From assembly GCF_030994125.1 (NCBI RefSeq), contig NZ_CP099917.1, positions 2,456,001 through 2,520,000 of the forward strand: a DNA stretch of 64,000 nt, written 5' to 3'. The position numbers and the translations under genes are program-made. The DNA is from Pseudoalteromonas xiamenensis (GTDB taxonomy: Bacteria; Pseudomonadota; Gammaproteobacteria; Enterobacterales; Alteromonadaceae). Each line of letters starts with the position of its first letter. Position 1 is the stretch's first letter. The notes beneath the pieces are model-generated. The model saw nothing but the letters and a program-made list of their open reading frames with translations, had not been told where the DNA came from and ran no database searches. Shown here in pieces: positions 1 to 11,125 of this stretch.

Positions 1-56
1 TGGCTGATGCGCTACTTGTAAAAGAAGGTGACTCTCTCACCATCGCAACCATCTAA
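1..56 (+). CDS. astA: C-terminal end of an upstream CDS, probably arginine N-succinyltransferase (AstA)
   Basis: An open frame enters from the left edge and ends at TAA 54-56; its last residues read ADALLVKEGDSLTIATI. A short C-terminus of this kind directly before astD, 14 nt away, fits AstA, the first enzyme of the ammonia-producing arginine succinyltransferase pathway. Only 17 residues are visible, so the name rests on context. Confidence 0.5.
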   Translation, partial: ADALLVKEGDSLTIATI

Positions 57-61
57 GTTAG

Positions 62-1543
<1,482 letters not shown>

Positions 1544-1562
1544 TGGTTCAGTCTTAAGTACT

Positions 1563-1592
1563 AAAAAAGCAGCCTAGGCTGCTTTTTTTGTT
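1563..1592 (+). terminator. Rho-independent terminator of the ast operon
   Basis: AAAAAAGCAGCC (1563-1574) pairs with GGCTGCTTTTTT (1577-1588), and the T-run continues. The tight central loop probably opens to CCTAGG. The A-run/T-run symmetry would allow use in both directions, but only the plus-strand operon ends here. Confidence 0.9.
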
Positions 1593-1677
1593 TTGCTTGG
1601 CGCACAAAAGTAGCAATCAAGATCACTTTCTGCTTAAATCAAAGCAAGCGGTATTAATTCTTTTAGGTGGGTAAAAC

Positions 1678-2013
1678 ATGGTGCTTGATCAACAAGGATA
1701 CGACGAATTAGTGATGTATTTAACACACAATTTAGCCTTGTTTGAAAAGCCTGGCGTTGTAAAGCCCGGTGCACCGACGGTGATAGAGTTGATTGAAGAT
1801 GTCATCGCGGAGCAGGTTATTCGTTTGTGTGAGCAACACAACGCACTGTCGACAGAGCAGCGCAGTATGATTGTGCGAGAGGTTGATGGTATTGTTTATG
1901 ACCTACAAGAAGTGCTTTCCAGCGTGACGGATAAACGCGTCACCGAAGAACAGCGAGCTTTTATTGAAGAGTTTGCAGGACTCGTCAAAAATTTATTTGA
2001 TTCAGCGGTTTGA
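1678..2013 (+). CDS. DUF3802-like small conserved protein
   Basis: A 111-residue acidic, probably all-helical protein with no signal peptide or membrane segment. Features such as YLTHNLALFEKPG near the N-terminus and a C-terminal FAGLVKNLF segment resemble DUF3802, a roughly 110-residue family of marine gammaproteobacteria with no known function. The assignment is from recall of family character, not a search. It is a single gene between two terminators; the start is supported by an AGGTGGG-like ribosome site just upstream. Confidence 0.7.
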   Translation: MVLDQQGYDELVMYLTHNLALFEKPGVVKPGAPTVIELIEDVIAEQVIRLCEQHNALSTEQRSMIVREVDGIVYDLQEVLSSVTDKRVTEEQRAFIEEFAGLVKNLFDSAV

Positions 2014-2041
2014 CCGCAAAATTCAATTCTTAGGTAAGGTT

Positions 2042-2074
2042 AAACCGCGCAGTGACTGGCGCGGTTTCTGTTTA
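2042..2074 (+). terminator. Probable terminator after the DUF3802-like gene
   Basis: AAACCGCGC (2042-2050) pairs perfectly with GCGCGGTTT (2059-2067) around an 8-nt loop. The tail, CTGTTTAT, is only moderately T-rich. It stands just before the OsmC ribosome site, so it could also be a leader hairpin. Confidence 0.6.
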
Positions 2075-2089
2075 TAAAAGGTAGAAAAA

Positions 2090-2497
2090 ATGGACGCAGT
2101 AGTAAAATGGGTGGAAGGCGATACGTTTATTGGTCGTTCTCATTCAGGTCATAACGTTGTGTTTGATGCAGGCAAAGACAGCGCAGCGCCAAGCCCAATG
2201 GAAATGGTATTGATGTCTGCTGGCTGCTGTTCATCGGTTGATGTGGTGAGTATTTTGAAAAAAGCCCGTCAAATTGTGCATGGCGTAGAAGTCAAACTCA
2301 CAGCGGAGCGAGCAGAAAACGCACCTAGAGTATTTACCAAAATGAATCTACACTTTGTCGTTACTGGGGAAAAGGTAGCTGAAAACCATGTAGCTCGCGC
2401 AGTTCAATTGTCAGCAGAAAAATATTGCTCAGTTGCGTTAATGCTTGAAAAAACAGTCGAAATTACACATAGCTTTGAGGTAGTTGAAAGCGTTTAA
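2090..2497 (+). CDS. OsmC family protein (YhfA-like)
   Basis: A 135-residue OsmC/Ohr-fold protein. Members with both conserved cysteines reduce organic or fatty-acid hydroperoxides; the YhfA branch has no firm function. Here the first conserved position is a Cys46-Cys47 pair in SAGCCSS and the second is Cys113 in KYCSVALML, and the central helix has the family pattern. Length and the short N-terminus match YhfA-type proteins rather than Ohr. It is monocistronic, with its own terminator overlapping the stop codon. Confidence 0.87.
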   Translation: MDAVVKWVEGDTFIGRSHSGHNVVFDAGKDSAAPSPMEMVLMSAGCCSSVDVVSILKKARQIVHGVEVKLTAERAENAPRVFTKMNLHFVVTGEKVAENHVARAVQLSAEKYCSVALMLEKTVEITHSFEVVESV

Positions 2498-2512
2498 AAA
2501 TAACGCTTTTTT
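2487..2512 (+). terminator. Terminator overlapping the OsmC stop codon
   Basis: AAAGCGTT (2487-2494) pairs with AACGCTTT (2502-2509) around a 7-nt loop and runs into a T-tract. The 5' arm lies inside the last OsmC codons. Confidence 0.8.
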
Positions 2513-2589
2513 GAACGGGCATTTTCGTATAAAATCCGCGAACTTTTGGTTCTGCAAAGCAGATTGACATGTTATAAGGTTGACTTAAC

Positions 2590-3402
2590 GTGAGCAAGCC
2601 CTTTAATAAAATCAAACTTCATGGCTTTAATAACTTAACTAAAAGTTTGAGCTTCAGTATTTATGATATTTGCTACGCACAGACAGAGCAGCAACGTCAA
2701 GAGTACATCGAGTACATCGATGAACAGTACAGCGCTGACCGTTTAACGGACATTCTGAAAGAAGTAGTTGATATTATCGGTGCAAACATCCTAAATATTG
2801 CACGCCAAGACTATGATCCGCAAGGTGCGAGTGTGACGATTTTGGTTTCAGAAGAGCCGGTAGAAAATCGTGATTCGTTTGTGGATGATGAAACACCAGG
2901 GCCATTGCCTGGTGCGGTCGTTGCGCATTTAGACAAAAGTCACATTTGTGTTCACACGTATCCTGAATCGCATCCTCATGATGGCATTTGTACTTTCCGT
3001 GCTGACATCGAAGTGTCGACGTGTGGTGTGATTTCACCGCTGAAAGCCTTAAACTTCCTTATCCATAAGTTAGAGTCAGATGTGGTAACGATTGATTACC
3101 GTGTTCGTGGTTTTACGCGTGATGTGAATGGTGTAAAGCACTATATCGATCATGAAATTAACTCGATCCAAAACTACATGACGGTAGATACAAAAGAAGC
3201 GTACCAAATGATGGACGTGAATGTGTATCAAGAAAACCTGTTCCATACAAAGATGATGTTGAAGAACACGGACTTAAACGCCTATCTGTTTGGTGTAACA
3301 ACGGACGATCTTTCTGCTGATGAAGAGGAAGAAATCCGTCATAAACTGACTCGCGAGATTCAAGAAGTATTCTACGGTCGTAACTTGCCGTATGCGGACT
3401 AA
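2590..3402 (+). CDS. speD: S-adenosylmethionine decarboxylase proenzyme (SpeD)
   Basis: A pyruvoyl enzyme that decarboxylates S-adenosylmethionine to supply aminopropyl groups for spermidine synthesis. It is the long 270-residue gammaproteobacterial form. The self-cleavage motif [12 protein letters not shown] is present, with Ser117 becoming the pyruvoyl group, followed by [11 protein letters not shown]. The start is GTG at 2590, chosen because the N-terminus [21 protein letters not shown] matches the family. No spermidine synthase (speE) is adjacent, unlike the E. coli speED operon, so a partner would have to be elsewhere. Confidence 0.96.
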   Translation: MSKPFNKIKLHGFNNLTKSLSFSIYDICYAQTEQQRQEYIEYIDEQYSADRLTDILKEVVDIIGANILNIARQDYDPQGASVTILVSEEPVENRDSFVDDETPGPLPGAVVAHLDKSHICVHTYPESHPHDGICTFRADIEVSTCGVISPLKALNFLIHKLESDVVTIDYRVRGFTRDVNGVKHYIDHEINSIQNYMTVDTKEAYQMMDVNVYQENLFHTKMMLKNTDLNAYLFGVTTDDLSADEEEEIRHKLTREIQEVFYGRNLPYAD

Positions 3403-3442
3403 GTTACAAAGCGGCTTTTCTGTTTTGTAACAACCAAAAAAT

Positions 3443-3469
3443 AAGCGGCGTTCAGCCGCTTTATTTTTT
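3443..3469 (+). terminator. First terminator after speD
   Basis: AAGCGGC (3443-3449) pairs with GCCGCTT (3455-3461) around a 5-nt loop and is followed by ATTTTTT. It forms a tandem pair with the next hairpin. Confidence 0.65.
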
Positions 3470-3474
3470 CCAAT

Positions 3475-3501
3475 AAAAAACACGCCAATGGCGTGTTTTT
3501 T
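3475..3501. terminator. Bidirectional terminator between speD and the TonB receptor gene
   Basis: AAAAAACACGCC (3475-3486) pairs with GGCGTGTTTTTT (3490-3501) around AAT. A-run and T-run flank the stem symmetrically, so it can stop speD from the left and the convergent receptor gene from the right. Confidence 0.85.
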
Positions 3502-3517
3502 ATTTGTGACCTCAAGC

Positions 3518-5596
3518 CTACATAGAGTAAGTAACAGTGACACCCCAAACTCTCGGTTCACCCCACTGAACGTAGTTTTGTGTCGTGTAACCATCCAGTG
3601 GGTTATTGCCAAATTCAAAGCCGCGTACTGGCACATTTTTATCTAATGCATTACGAATATACGCATTGACGCGCCACGCATCGCGTTGGTAACTCAATCC
3701 GGCGTTAACTAAGTTGGTATTCGGTGCTTTCGCGTTGTGGCTGTCAGAGAAGAAATACTCGTCTTTACCTTCTACCCCTAAACTCACTTGCCAGTGATCG
3801 GCAAAGTCATAGCGACCAGTAAAAGCGTACTGGTACTTTGGTGCTTGAGCTTGGTCTCGACCATCTTGGTCAACACCGCTTTGGGTTGTAAATTTGTCTA
3901 TTTCTGTGTCCAAGTAACCTAAGCTGTAAGACAAGTTAAAAGGCGCATCAAATTGATATTGGCCTTCAATTTCCAAGCCATAGCTTTTGCCACCATCCGC
4001 ATTGGCAATGTAGCCTGCAAAGCGTTGATCTTGCACTTTCCAAGCTTTCAACTGCATGTCTTCGCGGTGCATGTAAAATGCCGTTAAGCGTAAGGTATGT
4101 TTATTGTCTAGTGAAACACCGCGAACACCAAATTCCGCATTCCACAAATATTCAGGGGCAAAGCTTTGGTTTTCCACAGGCAGCGCTAAGCCATCATCCT
4201 GTGCTTTGGCTAATGCTTCACTGTTAATCCCACCGGCTTTAAAGCCTCGAGTTAAACTCGTGTAAATCATGGTTTTCGGTAGGACTTGATACTCTAGTGC
4301 AATTTTACCACCAACCATCGTGTCGTCCGTGGTTGCAGTCAGTTGATAGCTGTCGCTGTAGTCTCCTTCATAGCGTTCCACGCGAAGACCTGTGATGAGT
4401 CGTGTTTGCTCATCCAACAGCGTTTCTTTTTGACCATAAATAGCTTGATTGTTAACTTCATAGCGAGAATTGAAGTCAGTGGTGAACCAAGTATATTGAC
4501 GGACTAAATCGACATCGCGACGCTGTGCGATAGCGCCTAGCACCCATTCGTTTTGCTTGCCTGACAAGAACACATCCACAGACGCATCTTGGCGGTCGCG
4601 CAAATAACGGTCTGTAGAGCTGTAACCGTCAGCATGAAGCCCGGCAGCGCAAAGAGAAGGTTTAGTGGCATCTTTACAGACCCAGTCCTCGTCGTAGCTA
4701 TAAACAAGGTCTGCATCGAGACCTGTAATCTTCGATTGCAGATTAAACGCATCAAATCCCGTGTAGTTAACCGTCCAAGCTGCAGCTTTGCTTTCTTGAG
4801 TGTCTTTGCCCGGTTCATCCGCAACGCTGGTTCTGGAGTTGTCGAGCGTAAAGCCATCATATCCATTATCGATATCTATGTAGTGAAGCACTAAAGTGCT
4901 AGATAGCGCGTCAGTAAGCTGGGTGCTAAATGCCACTCGGGCGGATGCTTCGTCTAAGTTCTGCGTCGGTTTGTCCAAATACACATTATCGACATAGCCG
5001 TCACTGGTATTTTGGTAGAAACTTGCACGCACCGCGGATGAATCTGACAATGCGACACCTGCAGCGATACCTGCTTGCCATGCATTGTAGTTACCGGCTC
5101 CAACTTGGAGCTTTACTGCGTTGTCACTTGGACGCACTCCGCTGATTTGAACGACGCCCGCTAAGGCATCTGCGCCGAATCGAGTACCTTGTGGGCCTCG
5201 GTAAATTTCAAGTTGTTCAGTATCAAATAAGACACCCGCCCCACCTAGACCGGAGTAATTTATCCCATCTATCAGGAGTGCGACGCTTGGATTGATTGGA
5301 TCGACAAATTGCGAGCGAAGGCCAATGCCGCGCATTTGAATGAATTTACCGCGAGATGCCCCAGCTGTGAAATTGATGTTCGCCGCTTGGTTTAGAATGT
5401 TTTCTAAATGGGTCGCTCCTCTGTCTTGCATTTCGCTGTCGGTGAAGACGCTTGCGCTTGCAGAGAGTGTGATCAGGTTTTCTTTTTTAAAGTCGCCAGT
5501 GACTTCTATGGTCTCTAAATCATTGCTCGATGCCAACGCATTACCGTGGAAAAACGGGAGTAAAGCACATGCAAGTACAGAAAGATTTCTTTTCAT
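3518..5596 (-). CDS. TonB-dependent outer-membrane receptor
   Basis: A 692-residue outer-membrane receptor. It starts with a Sec signal peptide (MKRNLSVLACALLPFFHGNALA), then a TonB-box-like ETIEVTG, a plug domain (roughly residues 40-160, with IQMRGIG and IYRGPQGTRFGADALAG), and a long beta-barrel ending in a beta-signal, VTVTYSM. The family imports siderophores, cobalamin, oligosaccharides or other scarce nutrients using TonB energy. The substrate cannot be read from the sequence, and no transport or catabolic gene adjoins it. I did not identify a convincing Fur box upstream. Confidence 0.92.
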   Translation of the reverse strand: MKRNLSVLACALLPFFHGNALASSNDLETIEVTGDFKKENLITLSASASVFTDSEMQDRGATHLENILNQAANINFTAGASRGKFIQMRGIGLRSQFVDPINPSVALLIDGINYSGLGGAGVLFDTEQLEIYRGPQGTRFGADALAGVVQISGVRPSDNAVKLQVGAGNYNAWQAGIAAGVALSDSSAVRASFYQNTSDGYVDNVYLDKPTQNLDEASARVAFSTQLTDALSSTLVLHYIDIDNGYDGFTLDNSRTSVADEPGKDTQESKAAAWTVNYTGFDAFNLQSKITGLDADLVYSYDEDWVCKDATKPSLCAAGLHADGYSSTDRYLRDRQDASVDVFLSGKQNEWVLGAIAQRRDVDLVRQYTWFTTDFNSRYEVNNQAIYGQKETLLDEQTRLITGLRVERYEGDYSDSYQLTATTDDTMVGGKIALEYQVLPKTMIYTSLTRGFKAGGINSEALAKAQDDGLALPVENQSFAPEYLWNAEFGVRGVSLDNKHTLRLTAFYMHREDMQLKAWKVQDQRFAGYIANADGGKSYGLEIEGQYQFDAPFNLSYSLGYLDTEIDKFTTQSGVDQDGRDQAQAPKYQYAFTGRYDFADHWQVSLGVEGKDEYFFSDSHNAKAPNTNLVNAGLSYQRDAWRVNAYIRNALDKNVPVRGFEFGNNPLDGYTTQNYVQWGEPRVWGVTVTYSM

Positions 5597-5754
5597 AATT
5601 CATTCAGTTCCATCGTTAGTGCCGCTATTTTAACAAAAGCACACCATGTTAAAAGGCGAGATTGCACAGAAATTGTCACTTTCTGTTATAGAGCAGACCA
5701 GTCTACAGATTCAGTGTGGTATAAACGGGTCAAATTTAGCAAAAGGATCAGTTT

Positions 5755-6156
5755 ATGACATTTAAAATAGAATTGAGCGTGCGTGACTATGAGTGCGACT
5801 TGCAAGGGATTGTAAACAACGGGGTGTACTTTAACTATTTGGAACATGCTCGCCACGAATTTTTGCTCGCCAATGGAGTTGATTTTGCCAAGCTCGCAGA
5901 AGATAAAATTAATCTAGTGGTGATCCGTGCCGAAATGAACTTTAAAGATTCATTGAAACCAGGAGATCGTTTTGTCGTTGAAGTGGAACCGACGAGATTG
6001 AGTCGACTCAAGTTCGGATTTTTGCAGCGAGTGATCCGAATGAGTGATGATAAAGTGATGTTGGATGCACTGATTGTAGGAACATCTGTTAATGAACAAG
6101 GGCGTCCGTTTCTTCCTGAAGCAGTTGATTCACTTTTTATTCCCTATAAAGGCTGA
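5755..6156 (+). CDS. Acyl-CoA thioesterase, 4HBT hot-dog fold (YbgC-like)
   Basis: A 133-residue single hot-dog-domain protein. The N-terminal segment VRDYECDLQGIVNN, with Asp15 at the usual catalytic position, and NYLEHARHEFL are the 4-hydroxybenzoyl-CoA thioesterase/YbgC signature. It should hydrolyse an acyl-CoA thioester in the cytoplasm; the acyl group is unknown. It is not beside tol-pal genes, where ybgC usually sits, so it may be a paralogue. An AAGGA ribosome site lies 8 nt before the ATG. Confidence 0.86.
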   Translation: MTFKIELSVRDYECDLQGIVNNGVYFNYLEHARHEFLLANGVDFAKLAEDKINLVVIRAEMNFKDSLKPGDRFVVEVEPTRLSRLKFGFLQRVIRMSDDKVMLDALIVGTSVNEQGRPFLPEAVDSLFIPYKG

Positions 6157-6240
6157 AAAGCGGCGTAATTGAGCAGAAATACTGGGTCTGGCAAAAAGAG
6201 CAGTGTATACTTTACGTAATTTATTATTTGCCATTAGACC

Positions 6241-6650
6241 ATGAAAAGTATCGTTGTTTTTGCTGTTTTTGTCGCATTTCTGTTTGGATTGAGCGGCTGT
6301 AGTTCAACCCAAGTTATTTCTGAGAATTCGCTCAAACATACTTCGTGGCAATTGATCAGTTTAAATGGAAAAAAGCACAATTTTCGGCTCCAGTGAGTCT
6401 GAAATTTATCGAAGCTTTGCAAGTGTCTGGCTCTTCAGGTTGTAACCGTTACTTTGGGTCTGCATCATTACAAGACAATACTTTGTATATTGGTAACTTG
6501 GGCATGACACGAAAACTTTGTGATGAAGCAAGTAACGCGGTTGAACAACAGTTTCTTGCACTGTTACAGTCAGGCGTTAGAGCAACGTTTATTGACGGCA
6601 AATTGCAATTATCTGGTGAACAGACATTCCTTTTCAAAGCGGTTAAGTAG
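6241..6650 (+). CDS. META-domain lipoprotein, frame interrupted at an A6 run (6369-6374)
   Basis: Two frames make one protein. The first, from ATG 6241, has a lipoprotein signal with lipobox LSGC (Cys20) and then TSWQLISLNGKK, the start of a META/HslJ domain; it stops at TGA 6394-6396. The -1 frame continues from the A-run with AQFSAPVSLKFIEALQVSG, a GCNRYFG motif and the rest of the domain to 6650. Adding one A gives a continuous 136-residue protein. The run is also an in-phase A AAA AAG heptamer, so programmed -1 frameshifting cannot be excluded. The ATG at 6345 in the downstream frame is probably not a real start, because it would drop both the signal and the first domain strand. Predicted location is the outer or inner membrane as a lipoprotein; the function is not known in detail. 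Confidence 0.72.
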
Positions 6651-6784
6651 TTTAAGACGACGCCTTAACCCTTTCATTTTAGCTCACCTGTCGCGCTCGG
6701 TATGAAAGCATGTTTTTTGATTATGAGAAATTAACGCGTTTTTCGGTTGTACCTTAACCTAATTCTCAGTTAGACTCTTTGGCG

Positions 6785-6790
6785 TACAAT
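6785..6790 (+). promoter_or_regulatory. Candidate -10 box (TACAAT) before the TPP riboswitch
   Basis: TACAAT lies 10 nt before the aptamer, so transcription would begin near its 5' stem. No good -35 box is found at 16-18 nt spacing. Confidence 0.35.
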
Positions 6791-6799
6791 ATTTCGTTT

Positions 6800-6886
6800 A
6801 CTTGTCGGAGTGCCCTTTTGGGCTGAGATCGCATTTTGCGGGATCCGTGAACCTGATCAGGTTAATACCTGCGTAGGGAACAAGCA
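6800..6886 (+). promoter_or_regulatory. TPP riboswitch aptamer (THI element)
   Basis: The conserved THI-box strings are present in order: GGAGTGCCC, GGGCTGAGAT, then CCGTGAACCTGATCAGGTTA and ATACCTGCGTAGGGAACAAG. CTTG (6801-6804) pairs with CAAG (6881-6884) as the closing P1 helix. The element binds thiamine pyrophosphate and represses thiC and the following operon when thiamine is plentiful. The aptamer ends about 195 nt before the thiC start, leaving a long expression platform. Confidence 0.96.
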
Positions 6887-6908
6887 GCCAGTCTGTGATA
6901 AGATTGGC

Positions 6909-6996
6909 CTTGTGAGCAAATAGCCTCGTGTAGTTAAGTGCTTTTTCTGAAAAGCGTTAATTCGCGAAAAGGGAAGGTGTAACCTTCGCTCACAAG
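6909..6996 (+). promoter_or_regulatory. Structured thiC leader downstream of the aptamer
   Basis: CTTGTGAGC (6909-6917) pairs exactly with GCTCACAAG (6988-6996), enclosing two local hairpins: GAAGGT/ACCTTC (6973-6978 with 6982-6987) and GCTTTT/AAAAGC near 6940-6955. No T-run follows, so this does not look like a simple terminator. TTCCT near 7030 could pair with AGGAA at the thiC ribosome site. I infer translational rather than transcriptional switching, without folding calculations. Confidence 0.5.
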
Positions 6997-7050
6997 TAAG
7001 ATCCAATTAAAGCCAATGAGCTTTATCTCTTCCTGTAGTGGGAAATCTGA

Positions 7051-9033
<1,983 letters not shown>

Positions 9034-9108
9034 TTATTGTGATGCACGGTGTGCACAAGCGAGAATCGTGGCACACCACAATGATTCAAAATCGTAATAC
9101 GAGGTGAT

Positions 9109-10113
9109 ATGGCTAAAGTTGCAATTGTTGGGTTTGGATTAGTCGGCCGTGTGGCGGCACTCATGTTATCTAAAACTCACGCATTGACCATTTTTGAAGC
9201 CGATGATGAACGCACGCTGCAAAGTGCAGGAACTCTTGCCGCAGCGATGTTGGCGCCTATGGCAGAATCGGTGATATGCGAAGCTGATCTCGCTCTCAGA
9301 GGGTTAGAGTCGATGACATTGTGGCAGACGCTATTAGCCGAGTTAGATGACACGGTAATGTTTCAACAGCAAGGTACTCTGGTTGTTGCGCACCAGCAAG
9401 ATAAAGGGGATTTACTGAGTTTTCAGCAGCGGCTTAAGCCGCTTCAGGAGCATTCAGCCTCGGTCCTTAATGCGACGCAAGTTGGTCAGTTTGAACCGGA
9501 ACTGGCTGGGCGCTTTACACAAGGACTTTTTTTACCTTGTGAAGGACAACTCGATAATCTGGCTTTCTACACAGCAAGTTACCGTGCATTGCTGAAACAA
9601 AACGTCGTATTCCACTTCAATGTCTCGGTATCGAAGTGTCCGCAGAGCCTCAATGGTGAGGATTTTGATTGGATAATCGATTGTCGTGGAATTGGGGCAA
9701 AAGAGGTCATGCAGGATCTTCGAGGGGTGCGTGGCGAAGTCGCACGTATTTACGCACGAGATGTGTCAATTACGCGGCCAGTAAGGCTGATGCACCCACG
9801 TTATCCTATTTATATCGCCCCTAAACCCAATCATGAGTTTGTGATTGGAGCAACCGAGATTGAATCTCAAGATGCAGGGCCCGTGACAGTACGTTCGACC
9901 TTGGAGCTGTTGTCTGCGGCATATACTGTACACAGTGGGTTTGCTGAAGGACGGGTATTAGCGCTTCGCTCAGGGTTAAGACCTGCATTTAAAGACAATC
10001 GTCCACGTATTTCTCGACATGGCAATGTGATTGAAATCAATGGGCTATATCGACATGGTTTTTTACTTGCACCCAGCGTGGTGCGTGAGGCACTTAGCGA
10101 GGTTTTGCTGTGA
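9109..10113 (+). CDS. thiO: Glycine oxidase ThiO (FAD-dependent)
   Basis: A 334-residue FAD oxidoreductase of the DAO family, with a dinucleotide fold at the N-terminus (GFGLVG, residues 8-13, then the acidic strand end LTIFE) and FVIGATEIES plus ALRSGLRPAF in the C-terminal part. In thiamine synthesis ThiO oxidises glycine to the imine used for the thiazole ring; it replaces the anaerobic radical enzyme ThiH, which is absent here. Its stop overlaps the thiS GTG start by 4 nt. Confidence 0.93.
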   Translation: MAKVAIVGFGLVGRVAALMLSKTHALTIFEADDERTLQSAGTLAAAMLAPMAESVICEADLALRGLESMTLWQTLLAELDDTVMFQQQGTLVVAHQQDKGDLLSFQQRLKPLQEHSASVLNATQVGQFEPELAGRFTQGLFLPCEGQLDNLAFYTASYRALLKQNVVFHFNVSVSKCPQSLNGEDFDWIIDCRGIGAKEVMQDLRGVRGEVARIYARDVSITRPVRLMHPRYPIYIAPKPNHEFVIGATEIESQDAGPVTVRSTLELLSAAYTVHSGFAEGRVLALRSGLRPAFKDNRPRISRHGNVIEINGLYRHGFLLAPSVVREALSEVLL

Positions 10114-10307
10114 AACTCTTATTTAATGGTGATGTAATCGAAGTCCCTGAGGATTCAGTGCTGCATGTAGTGATTGATGCGCAAGGCGCCAAGAAACCTT
10201 TCGCTGTCGCGGTTAATGGACAATTTGTGCCAAGCTCCATACTTGGCGGGTATATCCTTAATAATGGCGACAGTATTGAAGTGTTGTCACCTATTCAAGG
10301 AGGATAA
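10110..10307 (+). CDS. thiS: Sulfur carrier protein ThiS
   Basis: A 65-residue ubiquitin-like protein ending in GG (SPIQGG). That terminus is adenylated by ThiF and converted to a thiocarboxylate, the sulfur donor to ThiG. The start is GTG 10110 inside the thiO stop (GTGA overlap), indicating translational coupling. thiG follows 6 nt downstream. Confidence 0.94.
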   Translation: MKLLFNGDVIEVPEDSVLHVVIDAQGAKKPFAVAVNGQFVPSSILGGYILNNGDSIEVLSPIQGG

Positions 10308-10313
10308 CTACCC

Positions 10314-11096
10314 ATGTCGCTGAAGATTTATGGAGAAACATTCACGAGCCGGTTGCTGATTGGCTCGGCGCTTTACCCATCGCCTGCGGTAATGCAATCA
10401 GCTATCCGAGCTTCCGGTGCGGACATTGTGACGGTCTCATTGCGCCGCCAAAATTCAGTGTCGGCAGGGCAAGATTTTTGGGATCTAATAAAAGAATTGG
10501 GGCTTCGAGTTTTACCAAACACGGCAGGTTGTCACAGTGTAAAAGAAGCGGTCACTCTTGCGCATATGTGTCGAGAGGTGTTTGCCACCGATTGGATTAA
10601 ACTTGAACTCATTGGTGATGAATACAACTTGCAGCCAGATCCATTTGCGTTGTTGGAAGCGACCAAGATTCTATTAGACGATGGGTTCAAAGTTCTGCCT
10701 TATTGCACCGATGACTTAGTTTTATGTCAAAAATTAGCAGACAGTGGCTGCGAGGTTTTGATGCCTTGGGGGGCGCCAATTGGTACGGGAAAAGGGCTTT
10801 TAAATCCTTATGCACTTAAAACGATACGTGAGCGCTTGCCCGAAATGACGCTGATAGTCGACGCAGGACTAGGTCTACCTTCACATGCCTGCCAGGCACT
10901 TGAAATCGGGTATGATGGTGTTTTATTGAATTCCGCCGTCGCAGGTGCGGGATGTCCTGAAACAATGGCGAGAGCGTTTCGTGCAGCCGTTGATGCCGGA
11001 AGAATGAGTTTCGAGGCGGTTGCAATGCCTGAAAAAGAGGTTGCAGCGCCATCGACGCCGACATTGGGCATGCCTTTTTGGCATCAATCACAATAA
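10314..11096 (+). CDS. thiG: Thiazole synthase ThiG
   Basis: A 260-residue TIM-barrel enzyme that builds thiazole phosphate from deoxyxylulose phosphate, dehydroglycine and ThiS thiocarboxylate. WIKLELIGD carries the Schiff-base Lys96, and the phosphate-binding C-terminal segments ([23 protein letters not shown]) are intact. An AGGAGG ribosome site lies in the thiS tail. Confidence 0.97.
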   Translation: MSLKIYGETFTSRLLIGSALYPSPAVMQSAIRASGADIVTVSLRRQNSVSAGQDFWDLIKELGLRVLPNTAGCHSVKEAVTLAHMCREVFATDWIKLELIGDEYNLQPDPFALLEATKILLDDGFKVLPYCTDDLVLCQKLADSGCEVLMPWGAPIGTGKGLLNPYALKTIRERLPEMTLIVDAGLGLPSHACQALEIGYDGVLLNSAVAGAGCPETMARAFRAAVDAGRMSFEAVAMPEKEVAAPSTPTLGMPFWHQSQ

Positions 11097-11125
11097 ATAG
11101 TTAGGTAGTACACGTAGGAGTTAGC

